From assembly GCA_964426945.1 (NCBI GenBank), contig CAYRSS010000054.1:1-28603 (forward strand): a stretch of DNA of 28,603 nucleotides. Reading direction: 5' to 3'. This stretch comes from CAYRSS01 sp964426945. GTDB taxonomy: Bacteria > Planctomycetota > Phycisphaerae > UBA1845. Under the pieces are notes generated by a model. The model was not told the origin of the DNA and did not search any database. It saw only the letters and a list, made by a program, of their open reading frames with translations. Positions 21,693 to 28,603 of this stretch are shown here, piece after piece. Position numbers and translations under genes: made by a program. Positions within the stretch are counted from its first letter, which is position 1. Every line of letters starts with the position of its first letter.

Positions 21693-24059
21693 TTGTCCCT
21701 CGATCCCCTGTCCCCTGACGCATCCGGCGGAGGCATTCTCCCCGGTCCGACGCGCCGACGGCCGATGGCCGTCCTCGGCGACTTCGAACTGCGCGCGGAG
21801 ATCGGCCGGGGTGGGATGGGAACGGTCTTCGAGGCGTGGCAGCGCTCCCTCCACCGGCGCGTCGCGCTCAAGGCGCTCAACGGCACCCTAGGCGCCACGT
21901 CGAACGCCGTGCTGCGGTTTCAGCGCGAGGCCAAGGCCGCAGCCAAGCTGTCTCATCCGCACATCCTCCCGATCTACGCCCAGGGGCAGCAGGACGGCGT
22001 CTACTACTACGTCATGGAGCTGGTCTCCGGCCCGGGGCTCAATGGGGTCATCGCCCAGGCCCGGCAGCGATGCGGCGCGGATACGGCGCTGAGCAGCGCT
22101 GCCGAGACCGTCGCGCTGGGCACCAAGGGATCGCCCGAGTCGCCGGCGGACACCGTCATCATTCGTCAGTCGCCGCGCGGTCCCGACGTTTCGGACTCTT
22201 CGGTGCTGCTGCTGCCGCCGGGCGAAGTGCACAGCGACGAGGAGTACTTCCGGTTCATCGCGCGGCACATCGCGTCGATCGCCGACGCCCTGGAGTACGC
22301 GCACCAGCGCGGCGTCATCCACCGCGACATCAAGCCGCACAACCTGCTCTTCTGTGCCGACGGACGCCTGGTCGTCTCTGACTTCGGTCTCGCCCGCGTC
22401 ACCGAAGAGCCGGGGGTGACGGTCACGGGCGAGTTCTTCGGTTCGCCGCTCTACATGTCGGTGGAGCAGATCACGCGCGGCGCGAACGACGTCGATCATC
22501 GCACTGACATCTACTCGCTCGGCGCAACGATGTACGAATGGCTCACGCTGCGCCCGCCCTTCCCCGGCGAATCGCGCGAGCAGGTCATCAGCCGCGTGCT
22601 GCACACTGAGGCGTCTGCGCCGCGCGAGATCAACGAGGCGGTTCCGCTCGACCTGGAGACCATCTGCCTCAAGGCCCTCGAAAAGGATCCCGGCCGGCGC
22701 TATCAGACCGCCGCCGAAATGCGTGACGACCTTCAGCGTTTTCTCGGCAGTGCTCCCATTCACGCCCGCCGGGCGAGTGTGGTTTCCCGGGCCGTGCGCT
22801 TCGTCAAGCGTCACCAGTTCGTGACTGTCGTGGCCGCGGCCGCGGTTGTCGCGCTGGTGCTGGGCAAGGAGCTGATCGAGACACGTCAGGAGGTAAAGTC
22901 TCAGGCAGTGGCTCACCAGCGCGAGCGCGAGGAAAGCCGCCTGGCCTTTGAGGAGATCCTCCGGGCTCTCCCGCCGGAGGTGAAGGGTGTGGCCTGGACG
23001 CTCGAGACCGTCGCGCCGGTTGTGCAGGACGTGATGCGCCGCTCGCCGGGCGAAGGGGAGGGCGCCGCAAGCCTGCTGACCGCCGGCCCCAACGCCGCCT
23101 CCGCGGGAACGCCGGCGGGGCTTGCGCGGCGTGCCGCCGCCGACCTTTACGCTGTCCGCCTCGCGGAAGGCACCCCCGAACTCGATGAGCCGGGAAACGC
23201 CGAGCAGCAGGCCGAGCGCCGCCTGCTGACCCTCGCCGAGGGCGAGAGCGATCCCGCGCTCAAGGCGGAGCTTGCGGAGCGCGCCATCGAACTGAACCCC
23301 GACAGCCCCGCCGCCGCCCGGCTGTGCGTGGTGGCGTGCTGCCTGAATCGCGACTTCGCCCGCATGCGGCATCACGCTGAGCACCTGGTGCGGCTGCGTG
23401 CCGAAGACCCGGACGCCGTCGTCTGGCGCGGCCTGGCCAACCTGCTCACCGACGCGCCCGACCTGGCCCTCGCCGACTTCTCGTCCGCGGTCGAGAAGGA
23501 CAGCCGCTCGCCATGGACGCGAACGCTGCGCGGGCTGGCCCTGCTGCGGGATGGCAAGCCGGACGACGCCATCCTCGACCTGACCACCGCTGTCAGCCTG
23601 GAGCCGAATCTCGTCGTCGCCTGGCTCGGTCGTGCCGCGGCGAACGCGGCGATGGGTCGCTTCGACCAAGCCGTGGGCGACGTCACACAGGCCATCGAAC
23701 TCTCCCCGACTGACCCTGACGCCTTCGCGATCCGCGGCGAATACCAGGCGGCGCTGGGACGTTACGTCGAGGCGGCGGATGACTTCGATGAGGCCATCCG
23801 CATCGGCGGCAAGAACGCGATGGTCATGATCCAGCTCCTCGTGGTCCGGTCGCGCGCGGAACAGTTGGGCATTCCGCTGGAGAGCGAGTCGCTTCCCGGC
23901 GAGATATCCGAGGCCTCCGCCTCGAGCAGCCCAACCGACCAGTCATCAAGCACCTCGGCCTGGGAAGTCCTCGATCGGCTCTTCGGTGGGACTCGGCCTC
24001 CCCCGGACGAAAAGCCCACGCGCGGCCGGTTCGACTTCCCGCGCGCCCGGTTCCAGTAA
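21693..24059 (+). CDS. Membrane Ser/Thr protein kinase with cytoplasmic N-domain and C-terminal TPRs
   Basis: A 788-residue Hanks-type kinase of planctomycete style. The P-loop is IGRGGMGTVF (37-46), the ATP-binding Lys is Lys60 (RVALKAL), the catalytic loop is HRDIKPHN (210-217), and the metal motif is DFG at 230-232. SPLYMSVEQI (251-260) is the activation-segment end. About 70 residues (117-185), Ser/Pro-rich, are inserted between the N-lobe and the helix preceding the catalytic loop. A single membrane helix lies at about 375-391. The exported part has a helical linker (about 400-530) and TPR-like repeats at about 545-720, then a Ser-rich tail. It phosphorylates unknown proteins, and the TPRs probably sense or bind partners. 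The start at TTG 21693 is uncertain; ATG 21765 (MAVLGDFELRAEIGRG) is equally good, and neither has a clear Shine-Dalgarno. Confidence 0.88.
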   Translation: MSLDPLSPDASGGGILPGPTRRRPMAVLGDFELRAEIGRGGMGTVFEAWQRSLHRRVALKALNGTLGATSNAVLRFQREAKAAAKLSHPHILPIYAQGQQDGVYYYVMELVSGPGLNGVIAQARQRCGADTALSSAAETVALGTKGSPESPADTVIIRQSPRGPDVSDSSVLLLPPGEVHSDEEYFRFIARHIASIADALEYAHQRGVIHRDIKPHNLLFCADGRLVVSDFGLARVTEEPGVTVTGEFFGSPLYMSVEQITRGANDVDHRTDIYSLGATMYEWLTLRPPFPGESREQVISRVLHTEASAPREINEAVPLDLETICLKALEKDPGRRYQTAAEMRDDLQRFLGSAPIHARRASVVSRAVRFVKRHQFVTVVAAAAVVALVLGKELIETRQEVKSQAVAHQREREESRLAFEEILRALPPEVKGVAWTLETVAPVVQDVMRRSPGEGEGAASLLTAGPNAASAGTPAGLARRAAADLYAVRLAEGTPELDEPGNAEQQAERRLLTLAEGESDPALKAELAERAIELNPDSPAAARLCVVACCLNRDFARMRHHAEHLVRLRAEDPDAVVWRGLANLLTDAPDLALADFSSAVEKDSRSPWTRTLRGLALLRDGKPDDAILDLTTAVSLEPNLVVAWLGRAAANAAMGRFDQAVGDVTQAIELSPTDPDAFAIRGEYQAALGRYVEAADDFDEAIRIGGKNAMVMIQLLVVRSRAEQLGIPLESESLPGEISEASASSSPTDQSSSTSAWEVLDRLFGGTRPPPDEKPTRGRFDFPRARFQ

Positions 24060-24065
24060 CGCCGC

Positions 24066-24094
24066 GTGCCACCCGCCCCGCCTGCGCGTACAAT
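24066..24094 (+). promoter_or_regulatory. Promoter with -10 box abutting the arfB start (leaderless candidate)
   Basis: GTGCCA (24066-24071), a 17-bp spacer and TACAAT (24089-24094) place the expected +1 at about 24101, the first base of the GTG start. No Shine-Dalgarno precedes the start. Confidence 0.5.
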
Positions 24095-24100
24095 TCGTTC

Positions 24101-24535
24101 GTGACTACCAGGCAGTTGGAAGATCGGATCCGCACCGAGCTCCCCGAGGGCTCGATGAGCTTCACGTTCTCGCGCAGCGGCGGCCCCGGCGGGCAGAACG
24201 TCAACAAAGTATCCACGCGGGTGACCTTGCTGTTCGACCCGGACGCTTGCCCGTCGCTGACTGAACGTGAGCGCTCAACCATTCGCCGGCGACTGGCGGG
24301 GCGCCTGACAGCGGACGGCCTGATCCGCATCACCTCCTCGCGCCACCGCACACAACTGGCCAATCGGGAGGCGACGGTCGACCGGCTGGTGGAGCTGCTC
24401 GCCGAGGCCCTCACGCCGCCCAAGCCCCGAAGGGCCACCAAGGTGCCGCAGGGCGAGCGCCGCCGCCGCCTGCAGGACAAGCGCGCCCGCGGCGAGCGCC
24501 GCCGGCTGCGCGGGCGCGTCGATTCGGGCGACTGA
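24101..24535 (+). CDS. arfB: ArfB-type ribosome rescue factor (GGQ peptidyl-tRNA hydrolase)
   Basis: A 144-residue protein with SRSGGPGGQNVNK, the catalytic GGQ at residues 30-32. GGQ enters the peptidyl-transferase centre and hydrolyses peptidyl-tRNA on stalled ribosomes. RITSSRHRTQLANREATVDRL and a long basic C-terminal tail (RRATKVPQGERRRRLQ and onward) match ArfB/YaeJ and mitochondrial ICT1, whose tail binds the empty mRNA channel. The absence of the codon-recognition domain excludes a full RF1/RF2. The start is GTG 24101, fixed by the family N-terminus and by the adjoining -10 box. It follows the kinase gene by 41 bp, with its own promoter in that gap. The tail is Arg-rich, as usual. Confidence 0.92.
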   Translation: MTTRQLEDRIRTELPEGSMSFTFSRSGGPGGQNVNKVSTRVTLLFDPDACPSLTERERSTIRRRLAGRLTADGLIRITSSRHRTQLANREATVDRLVELLAEALTPPKPRRATKVPQGERRRRLQDKRARGERRRLRGRVDSGD

Positions 24536-24586
24536 CCGGCGGGCGGGACGAACGCCCATCGCCGTCCACAGCACTGGAAGCGCGGG

Positions 24587-24616
24587 TTGCGTGGCGATCA
24601 GGCCGTGCGGTATACC
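24587..24616 (+). promoter_or_regulatory. Promoter for the 61-residue exported peptide gene
   Basis: TTGCGT (24587-24592), an 18-bp spacer and TATACC (24611-24616) predict a transcription start near 24623. This leaves a leader of about 85 nt before ATG 24708. Confidence 0.5.
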
Positions 24617-24650
24617 AGCCGGCGATTCCCGCCGATAACCGAGTCAGCAG

Positions 24651-24690
24651 CAGCCGCAACCCCTCGCCGGCCGAGGGGCGGGTGCGGCTG
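24651..24690 (+). promoter_or_regulatory. Two-part stem-loop in the leader of the 61-residue gene
   Basis: The outer arms CAGCCGCA (24651-24658) and TGCGGCTG (24683-24690) are perfectly complementary. Inside them CCCCTCG (24660-24666) pairs with CGAGGGG (24672-24678) around a 5-nt loop, with a small asymmetric bulge between. Seven bases later the Shine-Dalgarno sits inside a perfect 10-bp palindrome (GGAGGCCTCC, 24697-24706). No T-tract follows, so a terminator is unlikely. A cis-acting translation control element is inferred. Confidence 0.5.
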
Positions 24691-24707
24691 AACCCCGGAG
24701 GCCTCCA

Positions 24708-24893
24708 ATGCCCGCCAGGAAAAAGCTACGTCGTCGTCTCGCGTCGCTGCTGTGCAGCGGGGCCCTGCTGATGCAACTCGGCACCTGCACAATGCCCACC
24801 CCCGAGGAGATCGACGCGGGCATCGCCCGTTTCACCGACGGCTTCGTCCGCGGCTTCGGATACGGCCTCATTTCGAACTACCTCCTCGACTAG
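24708..24893 (+). CDS. Small exported peptide, 61 residues, unknown function
   Basis: The product starts MPARKKLRRRL (strongly basic), continues with the hydrophobic core ASLLCSGALLMQLG, and has a possible lipidation or cleavage point at LGTC (Thr before Cys is not ideal for a lipobox). The mature 34-35 residues read like a short amphipathic helix (TPEEIDAGIARFTDGFVRGF). The start is secure: GGAGG (24697-24701) lies 6 bases before ATG 24708. It has its own promoter and a structured leader. I do not recognise the family. It stands alone between arfB and the M42 peptidase. A small cell-envelope protein is the best reading. Confidence 0.6.
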   Translation: MPARKKLRRRLASLLCSGALLMQLGTCTMPTPEEIDAGIARFTDGFVRGFGYGLISNYLLD

Positions 24894-24981
24894 AGCGAGG
24901 TCGTCTGCCGACAGTTCGCTGGAACCTGCCAGGTCCGCGCACCACCAGCCGGACCAGCGCGGCCCCCGGCCGCCCCGCCGC

Positions 24982-25010
24982 TTGTTCGCTGCGCGTTACG
25001 CCCGTACACT
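24982..25010 (+). promoter_or_regulatory. Sigma70-like promoter for the M42 peptidase gene
   Basis: TTGTTC (24982-24987), a 17-bp spacer and TACACT (25005-25010) lie 84 bp before ATG 25095. It probably also drives the phosphatase gene at 26179. Confidence 0.6.
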
Positions 25011-25094
25011 CGGCCGCCTATCGCGGGCGGTCGCCCCAGGGACGGGGTCCGACTGTCTGGTCCCGCGGCACGGTCCGGACCACCAGGCGACCCC

Positions 25095-26168
25095 ATGGCA
25101 CTGCGCAAGGAATCCTACGACTTTCTCCGCAAGATCCTCGAAACGCCTTCCCCCTCGGGCTTTGAGCAGCCCGTCCAGCGCATCGTCCGCGAGCGAATGG
25201 AGCCGTTCGCCGACTCGATCGAGACCGACGTGCATGGCAACGTCATCGTCGCCCTCAACCCGAAGGGCTCGCCGCGGGTGATGCTCGCCGGCCACTGCGA
25301 CCAGATCGGGCTGATGGTCACTTACATCGACGACAAGGGTTACCTGTTCTTCGACGCCATCGGCGGGATCGATCCCTCGGTGCTGCCCGGCGGCCGCGTC
25401 GTCGTGCACACGCGGCACGGCCCCATCGACGGCGTGATCGGCCGCAAGGCTGTACACCTGATGAAGCCGGAAGAGCGCGGGGCCAAGACCGAGCTCCGCC
25501 AGATGTGGATCGACATCGGCGCGAAGGACAAGAAGGAGACCGAGCGCGTCGTGACCGTCGGCGACCCCGTCACCTTCGAGTTGAAGGTCGTTCATCTCGG
25601 CGACGACCTGGTGGCCAGCCCGGCGTTTGACAACAAGTGCGGCACCTGGGTGGTCATGGAAGCACTTCGCCTGTGCAGCGAGCAGCGCAAGAACCTCAAA
25701 TGCGCCCTGTTTGCCGTCAGTACCGTGCAGGAGGAGATCGGCCTGCGCGGTGCACGGACGAGCTGCTACGGTGTTGATCCGCAGGTGGGCATCGCCGTCG
25801 ACGTCACCCACGCCAGTGACTACCCCGATGCCGACAAGCGCGTGGCAGGCGATCTGAAGCTCGGCGGTGGCCCGGTCATCGCCCGCGGACCGAATATCAA
25901 CTGCGTGCTTGAGGAGCTCTTCGTCAAGACCGCCAAGGCCCGCCGTATCGGCTACCAGGTCGAGGGCGAGCCGGGCGGCACCGGTACCGACGCCAACGCC
26001 CTGCAGCTTACCCGGGCCGGCGTGGCGGCCGCGCTGATCAGCATTCCCAATCGCTACATGCACACGCAGGTGGAGATCGTCAGCCAGGCCGACCTGGCCG
26101 CCTGCGCCAAGCTGATCGCCGAGACCGTCTGCACCATCGACAAGCGCAAGAGCTTCATCCCGCTGTAG
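25095..26168 (+). CDS. M42-family aminopeptidase (FrvX/glutamyl aminopeptidase type)
   Basis: A 357-residue cytoplasmic di-metal peptidase. Metal-binding and catalytic landmarks are AGHCDQIG (first ligand His and catalytic Asp), SPAFDNKCG (bridging Asp), VSTVQEEIGLRGA (catalytic Glu and ligand Glu), VDVTHA (ligand Asp) and NRYMHTQVE (ligand His). The EPGGTGTDANALQ loop lies before it. M42 enzymes form large tetrahedral dodecamers and trim N-terminal residues from peptides. The length is normal for the family. The start at ATG 25095 agrees with the family N-terminus (LRKILETPSPSGFE). The Shine-Dalgarno is weak. The next gene begins 10 bp after the stop, so the two are probably co-transcribed. 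The substrate preference cannot be told from sequence. Confidence 0.92.
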   Translation: MALRKESYDFLRKILETPSPSGFEQPVQRIVRERMEPFADSIETDVHGNVIVALNPKGSPRVMLAGHCDQIGLMVTYIDDKGYLFFDAIGGIDPSVLPGGRVVVHTRHGPIDGVIGRKAVHLMKPEERGAKTELRQMWIDIGAKDKKETERVVTVGDPVTFELKVVHLGDDLVASPAFDNKCGTWVVMEALRLCSEQRKNLKCALFAVSTVQEEIGLRGARTSCYGVDPQVGIAVDVTHASDYPDADKRVAGDLKLGGGPVIARGPNINCVLEELFVKTAKARRIGYQVEGEPGGTGTDANALQLTRAGVAAALISIPNRYMHTQVEIVSQADLAACAKLIAETVCTIDKRKSFIPL

Positions 26169-26178
26169 GGCCGCGCCC

Positions 26179-27987
26179 GTGGAAGCCGCCGCGATGCAAC
26201 CTGACGCCTCCCGATCGGTCGCGCGGGAACAGGCGCTGCGCGCGCTGCTCGGACTCGCCACCATTCAGCGGCTGCAGGACGGCTTCTCTCGCCTGGGCGG
26301 CTTGACCATCTCGTTGACGGCGATGGACGGCGCGCCGATCACGGAGCGTTCGTTCCCCGACGAGTTTCATAGTATGGCCGGCAAGTCAGCCGCAGGAACG
26401 GCGGCGTTCGTCCGCCGCTCGGCGACGCTCGCCGCCGACCCGACGAGCGCTTGCGCGCCGATGTGGGGCGAGGACGCGGAGATCCTCGTCAAGCCCGTCG
26501 AACTCGAGGGCGGACGAATCGCGATCCTCGTGGCCGAGACACGGCCGCTGGCGGCGCTGCCGCCCGAGCGTCTCGCCCGCCTCGCGGCAGAATACGGCCT
26601 CGACCCGGCGACGCTGGCCGCGGCGTATCAGACGGTCCGCCCCTGGTCAGAACCCGATCGGGTCAACTTCCACCCGCGTACCGCCCTGCTGGCCGACTCG
26701 CTCGAACTGCTCTACGACCTCGCCGCGCGCATCCGGAAGCAGATCGACGACCTTCAGACGGTCCACCAGCTCGCCAACCTGCTGGCCGGCACGCGCAGCC
26801 TTCAGGAAATACTTGACCGCACGGTCCGTCGCGTCGTCGAAGTCATGGAAGTGAAGGCCTGCGGCATCCGCCTGCTCAACCCCGAGACCGGCGAACTCCG
26901 CATTCAGGCGGTCTGCAACCTCTCGGAGGAATACCTGCAGAAGGGCCCCGTCCGGCTGGGCGATAGCACGATCGACGCCGAGGCCTTTCGCGGGCGCACG
27001 GTACACATCCTCGACGCCGCGACCGATCCGCGGATCCGCTACCGCGACAGCATGCAGCGCGAGGGGATCGTCAGCGGCCTGTGCGTGCCGATGGTCTACC
27101 GCGGCCAGACGGTGGGCGTCATCCGCCTGTACACCGACCGCCCGCGCGTCTTCACCGATTCCGAGGAACAGCTCGTCCGCTCCATCGCCTCACAGACGGC
27201 GGCCGCCATTGTCAACAGCCGTCTCTTCGACGCCCGTCGCGAGGCGGAAAACTACCAGCGCCAGGTCCGCAACGCCGGCGAAGTTCAACGCCGCATGCTG
27301 CCCGCCACCCTGCCGAAGCACGCCGAGGTGGAGTTCGGCGTCGTCTACCGGCCCACGCTGGAACTCGGCGGCGACTTCTACGACTTCCTGCCGCAGTATG
27401 ACGGTAGCGTTGGCGTGTGCGCGGCCGACGTGGTGGGCAAGGGGCTGCCCGCGGCGCTGATGATGGCGTCGATCCGTTCGGCCCTGCGGGCCCACGCCTA
27501 CAACATCGGGGATGTGCACGAACTGGTCGTGGCGGTCAATCAGCACATGTGCCGCGACACCACGGTGAGCGAGTTTGCGTCACTGGTGTATACGGTCATC
27601 TCCCCGGACGGACGGGAGGTCCGCTACTGCAACGCCGGCCACCTGCCGCCGTTGCTGCTGCGGGGCGACAAGTTCACGGAGCTCTCCACCGGCGGGCTGG
27701 TCATCGGCGTGCAGCCGAACGAGTCCTACCAATCGGGCGTGCTGAAGCTGCGGGCGGGCGACGTGCTGACCTTCGTCACCGACGGCGTCACCGAAGCGAT
27801 GAACTTCCACGACGAGGCGTACGGGGCCGAGCGCCTCCGCAAGTCGATCCACCGCCACCGGCGGCTGACCGCCCAGCAACTCGCCGACCAGATCCTCTGG
27901 GACGTCCGGCGGTTTGTCGGCCTGGTGCACCAGTCGGACGACATCACCGTGGTCGTGGCCAAGGTCCGCGCCCGAGACCGCGGCTAG
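26179..27987 (+). CDS. PP2C-type (SpoIIE/RsbU) phosphatase with PocR-like and GAF sensor domains
   Basis: A 602-residue soluble signalling protein. Residues about 20-125 resemble a PocR ligand-binding domain (ATIQRLQDGFSRLGGLTISLTAMDG, ending AILVAETRPL), lacking some of the usual cysteines. A coiled helix (about 170-195) leads to a GAF domain (about 200-345). The PP2C domain (about 375-600) has LGGDFYDF, ADVVGKGLPAALMMA, CNAGHLPP, TDGVTEAMN and SDDITVVVAKV, the metal-binding Asp residues of RsbU-like phosphatases. These often dephosphorylate anti-anti-sigma (STAS) proteins. The GTG at 26179 is the longest start, 10 bp after the aminopeptidase stop; ATG 26194 is an alternative. Neither has a good Shine-Dalgarno. 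The partner STAS protein and anti-sigma kinase are not in the window. Confidence 0.9.
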   Translation: MEAAAMQPDASRSVAREQALRALLGLATIQRLQDGFSRLGGLTISLTAMDGAPITERSFPDEFHSMAGKSAAGTAAFVRRSATLAADPTSACAPMWGEDAEILVKPVELEGGRIAILVAETRPLAALPPERLARLAAEYGLDPATLAAAYQTVRPWSEPDRVNFHPRTALLADSLELLYDLAARIRKQIDDLQTVHQLANLLAGTRSLQEILDRTVRRVVEVMEVKACGIRLLNPETGELRIQAVCNLSEEYLQKGPVRLGDSTIDAEAFRGRTVHILDAATDPRIRYRDSMQREGIVSGLCVPMVYRGQTVGVIRLYTDRPRVFTDSEEQLVRSIASQTAAAIVNSRLFDARREAENYQRQVRNAGEVQRRMLPATLPKHAEVEFGVVYRPTLELGGDFYDFLPQYDGSVGVCAADVVGKGLPAALMMASIRSALRAHAYNIGDVHELVVAVNQHMCRDTTVSEFASLVYTVISPDGREVRYCNAGHLPPLLLRGDKFTELSTGGLVIGVQPNESYQSGVLKLRAGDVLTFVTDGVTEAMNFHDEAYGAERLRKSIHRHRRLTAQQLADQILWDVRRFVGLVHQSDDITVVVAKVRARDRG

Positions 27988-27997
27988 CTGCCCGTAC

Positions 27998-28075
27998 AAA
28001 ATGGGGTCTGGCTACGGCGTCAACCCGCTCCCCTTGTCCCGGAAGGGCGATTCAAGCGGCGCCTGACCCCTATTT
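27998..28075. repeat. REP-like imperfect inverted repeat, 78 bp
   Basis: AAAATGGGGTC (27998-28008) and GACCCCTATTT (28065-28075) are complementary except for two central mismatches. Three more pairs (28010-28012 with 28061-28063) continue the stem. It starts 11 bases after the phosphatase stop. Ends of this type occur in dispersed elements linked to REP-associated tyrosine transposases, but no transposase is nearby. Copy number elsewhere is unknown. Confidence 0.5.
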
Positions 28076-28254
28076 CAGCGGAGTCCTGGACCAACCGGTA
28101 ACGGGCCGCCCCCGACCCGCGCCGGCACCGGCAGCGACGAGGCCGCCGCCCGCGAGTGCTCCCGCGCTGTCAGCCGCGCCGCAACCCCTGTAGCCGGCAG
28201 AACGCCCCTCCCGACCTTTCCCCACGACCCGCAGGATGGTACGCTCGCTGTGCC

Positions 28255-28328
28255 CGGGGCGTGGCGCAGTCCGGTAGCGCGCCTGGTTTGGGACCAGGAA
28301 GTCGCAGGTTCGAATCCTGTCGCCCCGA
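28255..28328 (+). tRNA. tRNA-Pro (anticodon TGG)
   Basis: A full cloverleaf is present. The acceptor stem pairs CGGGGCG (28255-28261) with CGCCCCG (28321-28327), with discriminator A at 28328. The D-arm is GCGC..GCGC and the anticodon stem CCTGG/CCAGG encloses the loop TTTGGGA, with anticodon TGG at 28289-28291. The T-loop is GTTCGAATC. CCA is not encoded. A strong terminator follows at 28345-28380. A TACGCT at 28240-28245 could be its -10 box. Confidence 0.96.
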
Positions 28329-28342
28329 ATCAACTGGACTGA

Positions 28343-28537
28343 GGGCCGTTCTGCGAGATGGCAGAACGGCTTTCTCTTTTCCAGGCAAAGACTTACGTCG
28401 CTCAGGGTGCGGTTCAAAGATAGCGAGGTGAGGATCGCGCGCTTCTCGGCGGTCTTTGAACGCTCCCACGCTTCCGGGGCTTCCTGGCTCCAGTCGAAGG
28501 CCGCCAACGCCTCTTGGGCCCAACGCCGACGGTACGC
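28343..28537 (-). pseudogene. Possible C-terminal remnant of a serine recombinase
   Basis: The minus frame reads toward the tRNA: FDWSQEAPEAWERSKTAEKR, then AILTSLSLNRTLSDVSLCLE, then KRKPFCHLAERPS. It resembles the tail of large serine recombinases (helical segment with 'EKRxxL', then 'N-x-T-L', then 'KPFxxLAE'). There is no recombinase start, catalytic Ser or zinc ribbon upstream; a stop codon (28538-28540) cuts the frame. Codon third positions are GC-rich as in real genes. The tail overlaps the tRNA terminator, as expected of an element integrated beside a tRNA. This is recognition from memory without alignment. Confidence 0.4.
28345..28380 (+). terminator. Rho-independent terminator of tRNA-Pro
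   Basis: A perfect 10-bp stem GCCGTTCTGC (28345-28354) / GCAGAACGGC (28361-28370) has a 6-nt loop and is followed by TTTCTCTTTT. Confidence 0.88.
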
Positions 28538-28602
28538 TCAACCTCATCAACTACGCGGCGTGGATGGTCAAAGTCCTGGCGGAGAACGACGGTGGCGATT
28601 GA
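28498..28602 (+). pseudogene. Possible C-terminal coding fragment ending at window edge
   Basis: A plus-strand frame reads NADGTLNLINYAAWMVKVLA then ENDGGD and stops at TGA 28600-28602. Codon third positions are strongly GC-biased over about 25 codons, as in coding DNA. There is no start or Shine-Dalgarno, and the family is not recognised. It overlaps the upstream end of the recombinase-like remnant by about 30 bp, so the junction between two unrelated fragments probably lies near 28510-28540. Confidence 0.3.
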
Positions 28603-28603
28603 C

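Noticed and set aside
21888..23669. A 593-codon open frame on the minus strand
   Set aside because: It is antisense to the Ser/Thr kinase gene, which has all kinase motifs.
24996..26264. A 422-codon open frame on the minus strand
   Set aside because: It is antisense to the M42 peptidase gene; composition only, no domain.
28070..28330. Minus-strand protein-like reading across tRNA-Pro (DRIRTCDFLVPNQARYRTAP)
   Set aside because: This is the well-known false protein produced by translating the antisense of a tRNA gene. Only the part upstream of the tRNA, 28343-28537, was kept as a possible recombinase remnant.

Overview
The window is high-GC bacterial DNA, most likely from a planctomycete of the Phycisphaerae or a related uncultured lineage. 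This is inferred, not proven. The reasons are four secreted proteins ending in or carrying calcium-loop (dockerin-like) repeats of the planctomycete style (loops followed by Cys-Met-x-Gly-Pro), a Ser/Thr kinase fused to a membrane segment and TPRs, a PP2C-type phosphatase with sensor domains, LPS-export permeases, and many GTG/TTG starts with weak or absent Shine-Dalgarno sites.

Layout. (1) 1-1420: the 3' end of clpB and a membrane zinc peptidase of the YugP type, closed by a clear intrinsic terminator. (2) 1600-6936: a good sigma70-like promoter, then three co-directional genes for exported, calcium-loop proteins of unknown role. The second and third overlap by one base, and GC is lower here than in the neighbours. 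(3) 7049-11629: a divergent pair of envelope loci, an HldE-like kinase/nucleotidyltransferase with reversed domain order on the minus strand, and lptF-lptG-like permeases on the plus strand. (4) 11764-14685: an O-methyltransferase, a MoaD-MoaE fusion, and a UbiD-type decarboxylase. (5) 14821-19978: two convergent exported dockerin-like proteins separated by 487 bp holding two paired hairpins and a long terminator. The second protein has twelve six-cysteine 'GACC' repeats. (6) 20233-21322: a blue-copper protein diverging from a gamma-carbonic-anhydrase-like protein. (7) 21693-27987: Ser/Thr kinase-TPR, ArfB-type ribosome rescue factor, a 61-residue exported peptide behind a structured leader, an M42 aminopeptidase, and a PocR/GAF/PP2C phosphatase. 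(8) 27990-28603: a REP-like inverted repeat, tRNA-Pro(TGG) with its terminator, and fragments that look like the decayed edge of an integrated element.

Working together: lptF, lptG and the HldE-like enzyme all point to a lipopolysaccharide-bearing outer membrane. The kinase and PP2C phosphatase are signalling proteins but are not adjacent. The secreted dockerin-like proteins share modules (the 'GACC' repeat occurs in two of them) and probably act at the cell surface or outside the cell.

The items most worth follow-up are the GACC-repeat protein family, the structured leader of the 61-residue gene, promoters whose -10 box abuts the start codon, the reversed HldE, the MoaD-MoaE fusion with an internal Gly-Gly, and the recombinase-like remnant at the tRNA. 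No complete mobile element and no CRISPR array were seen.
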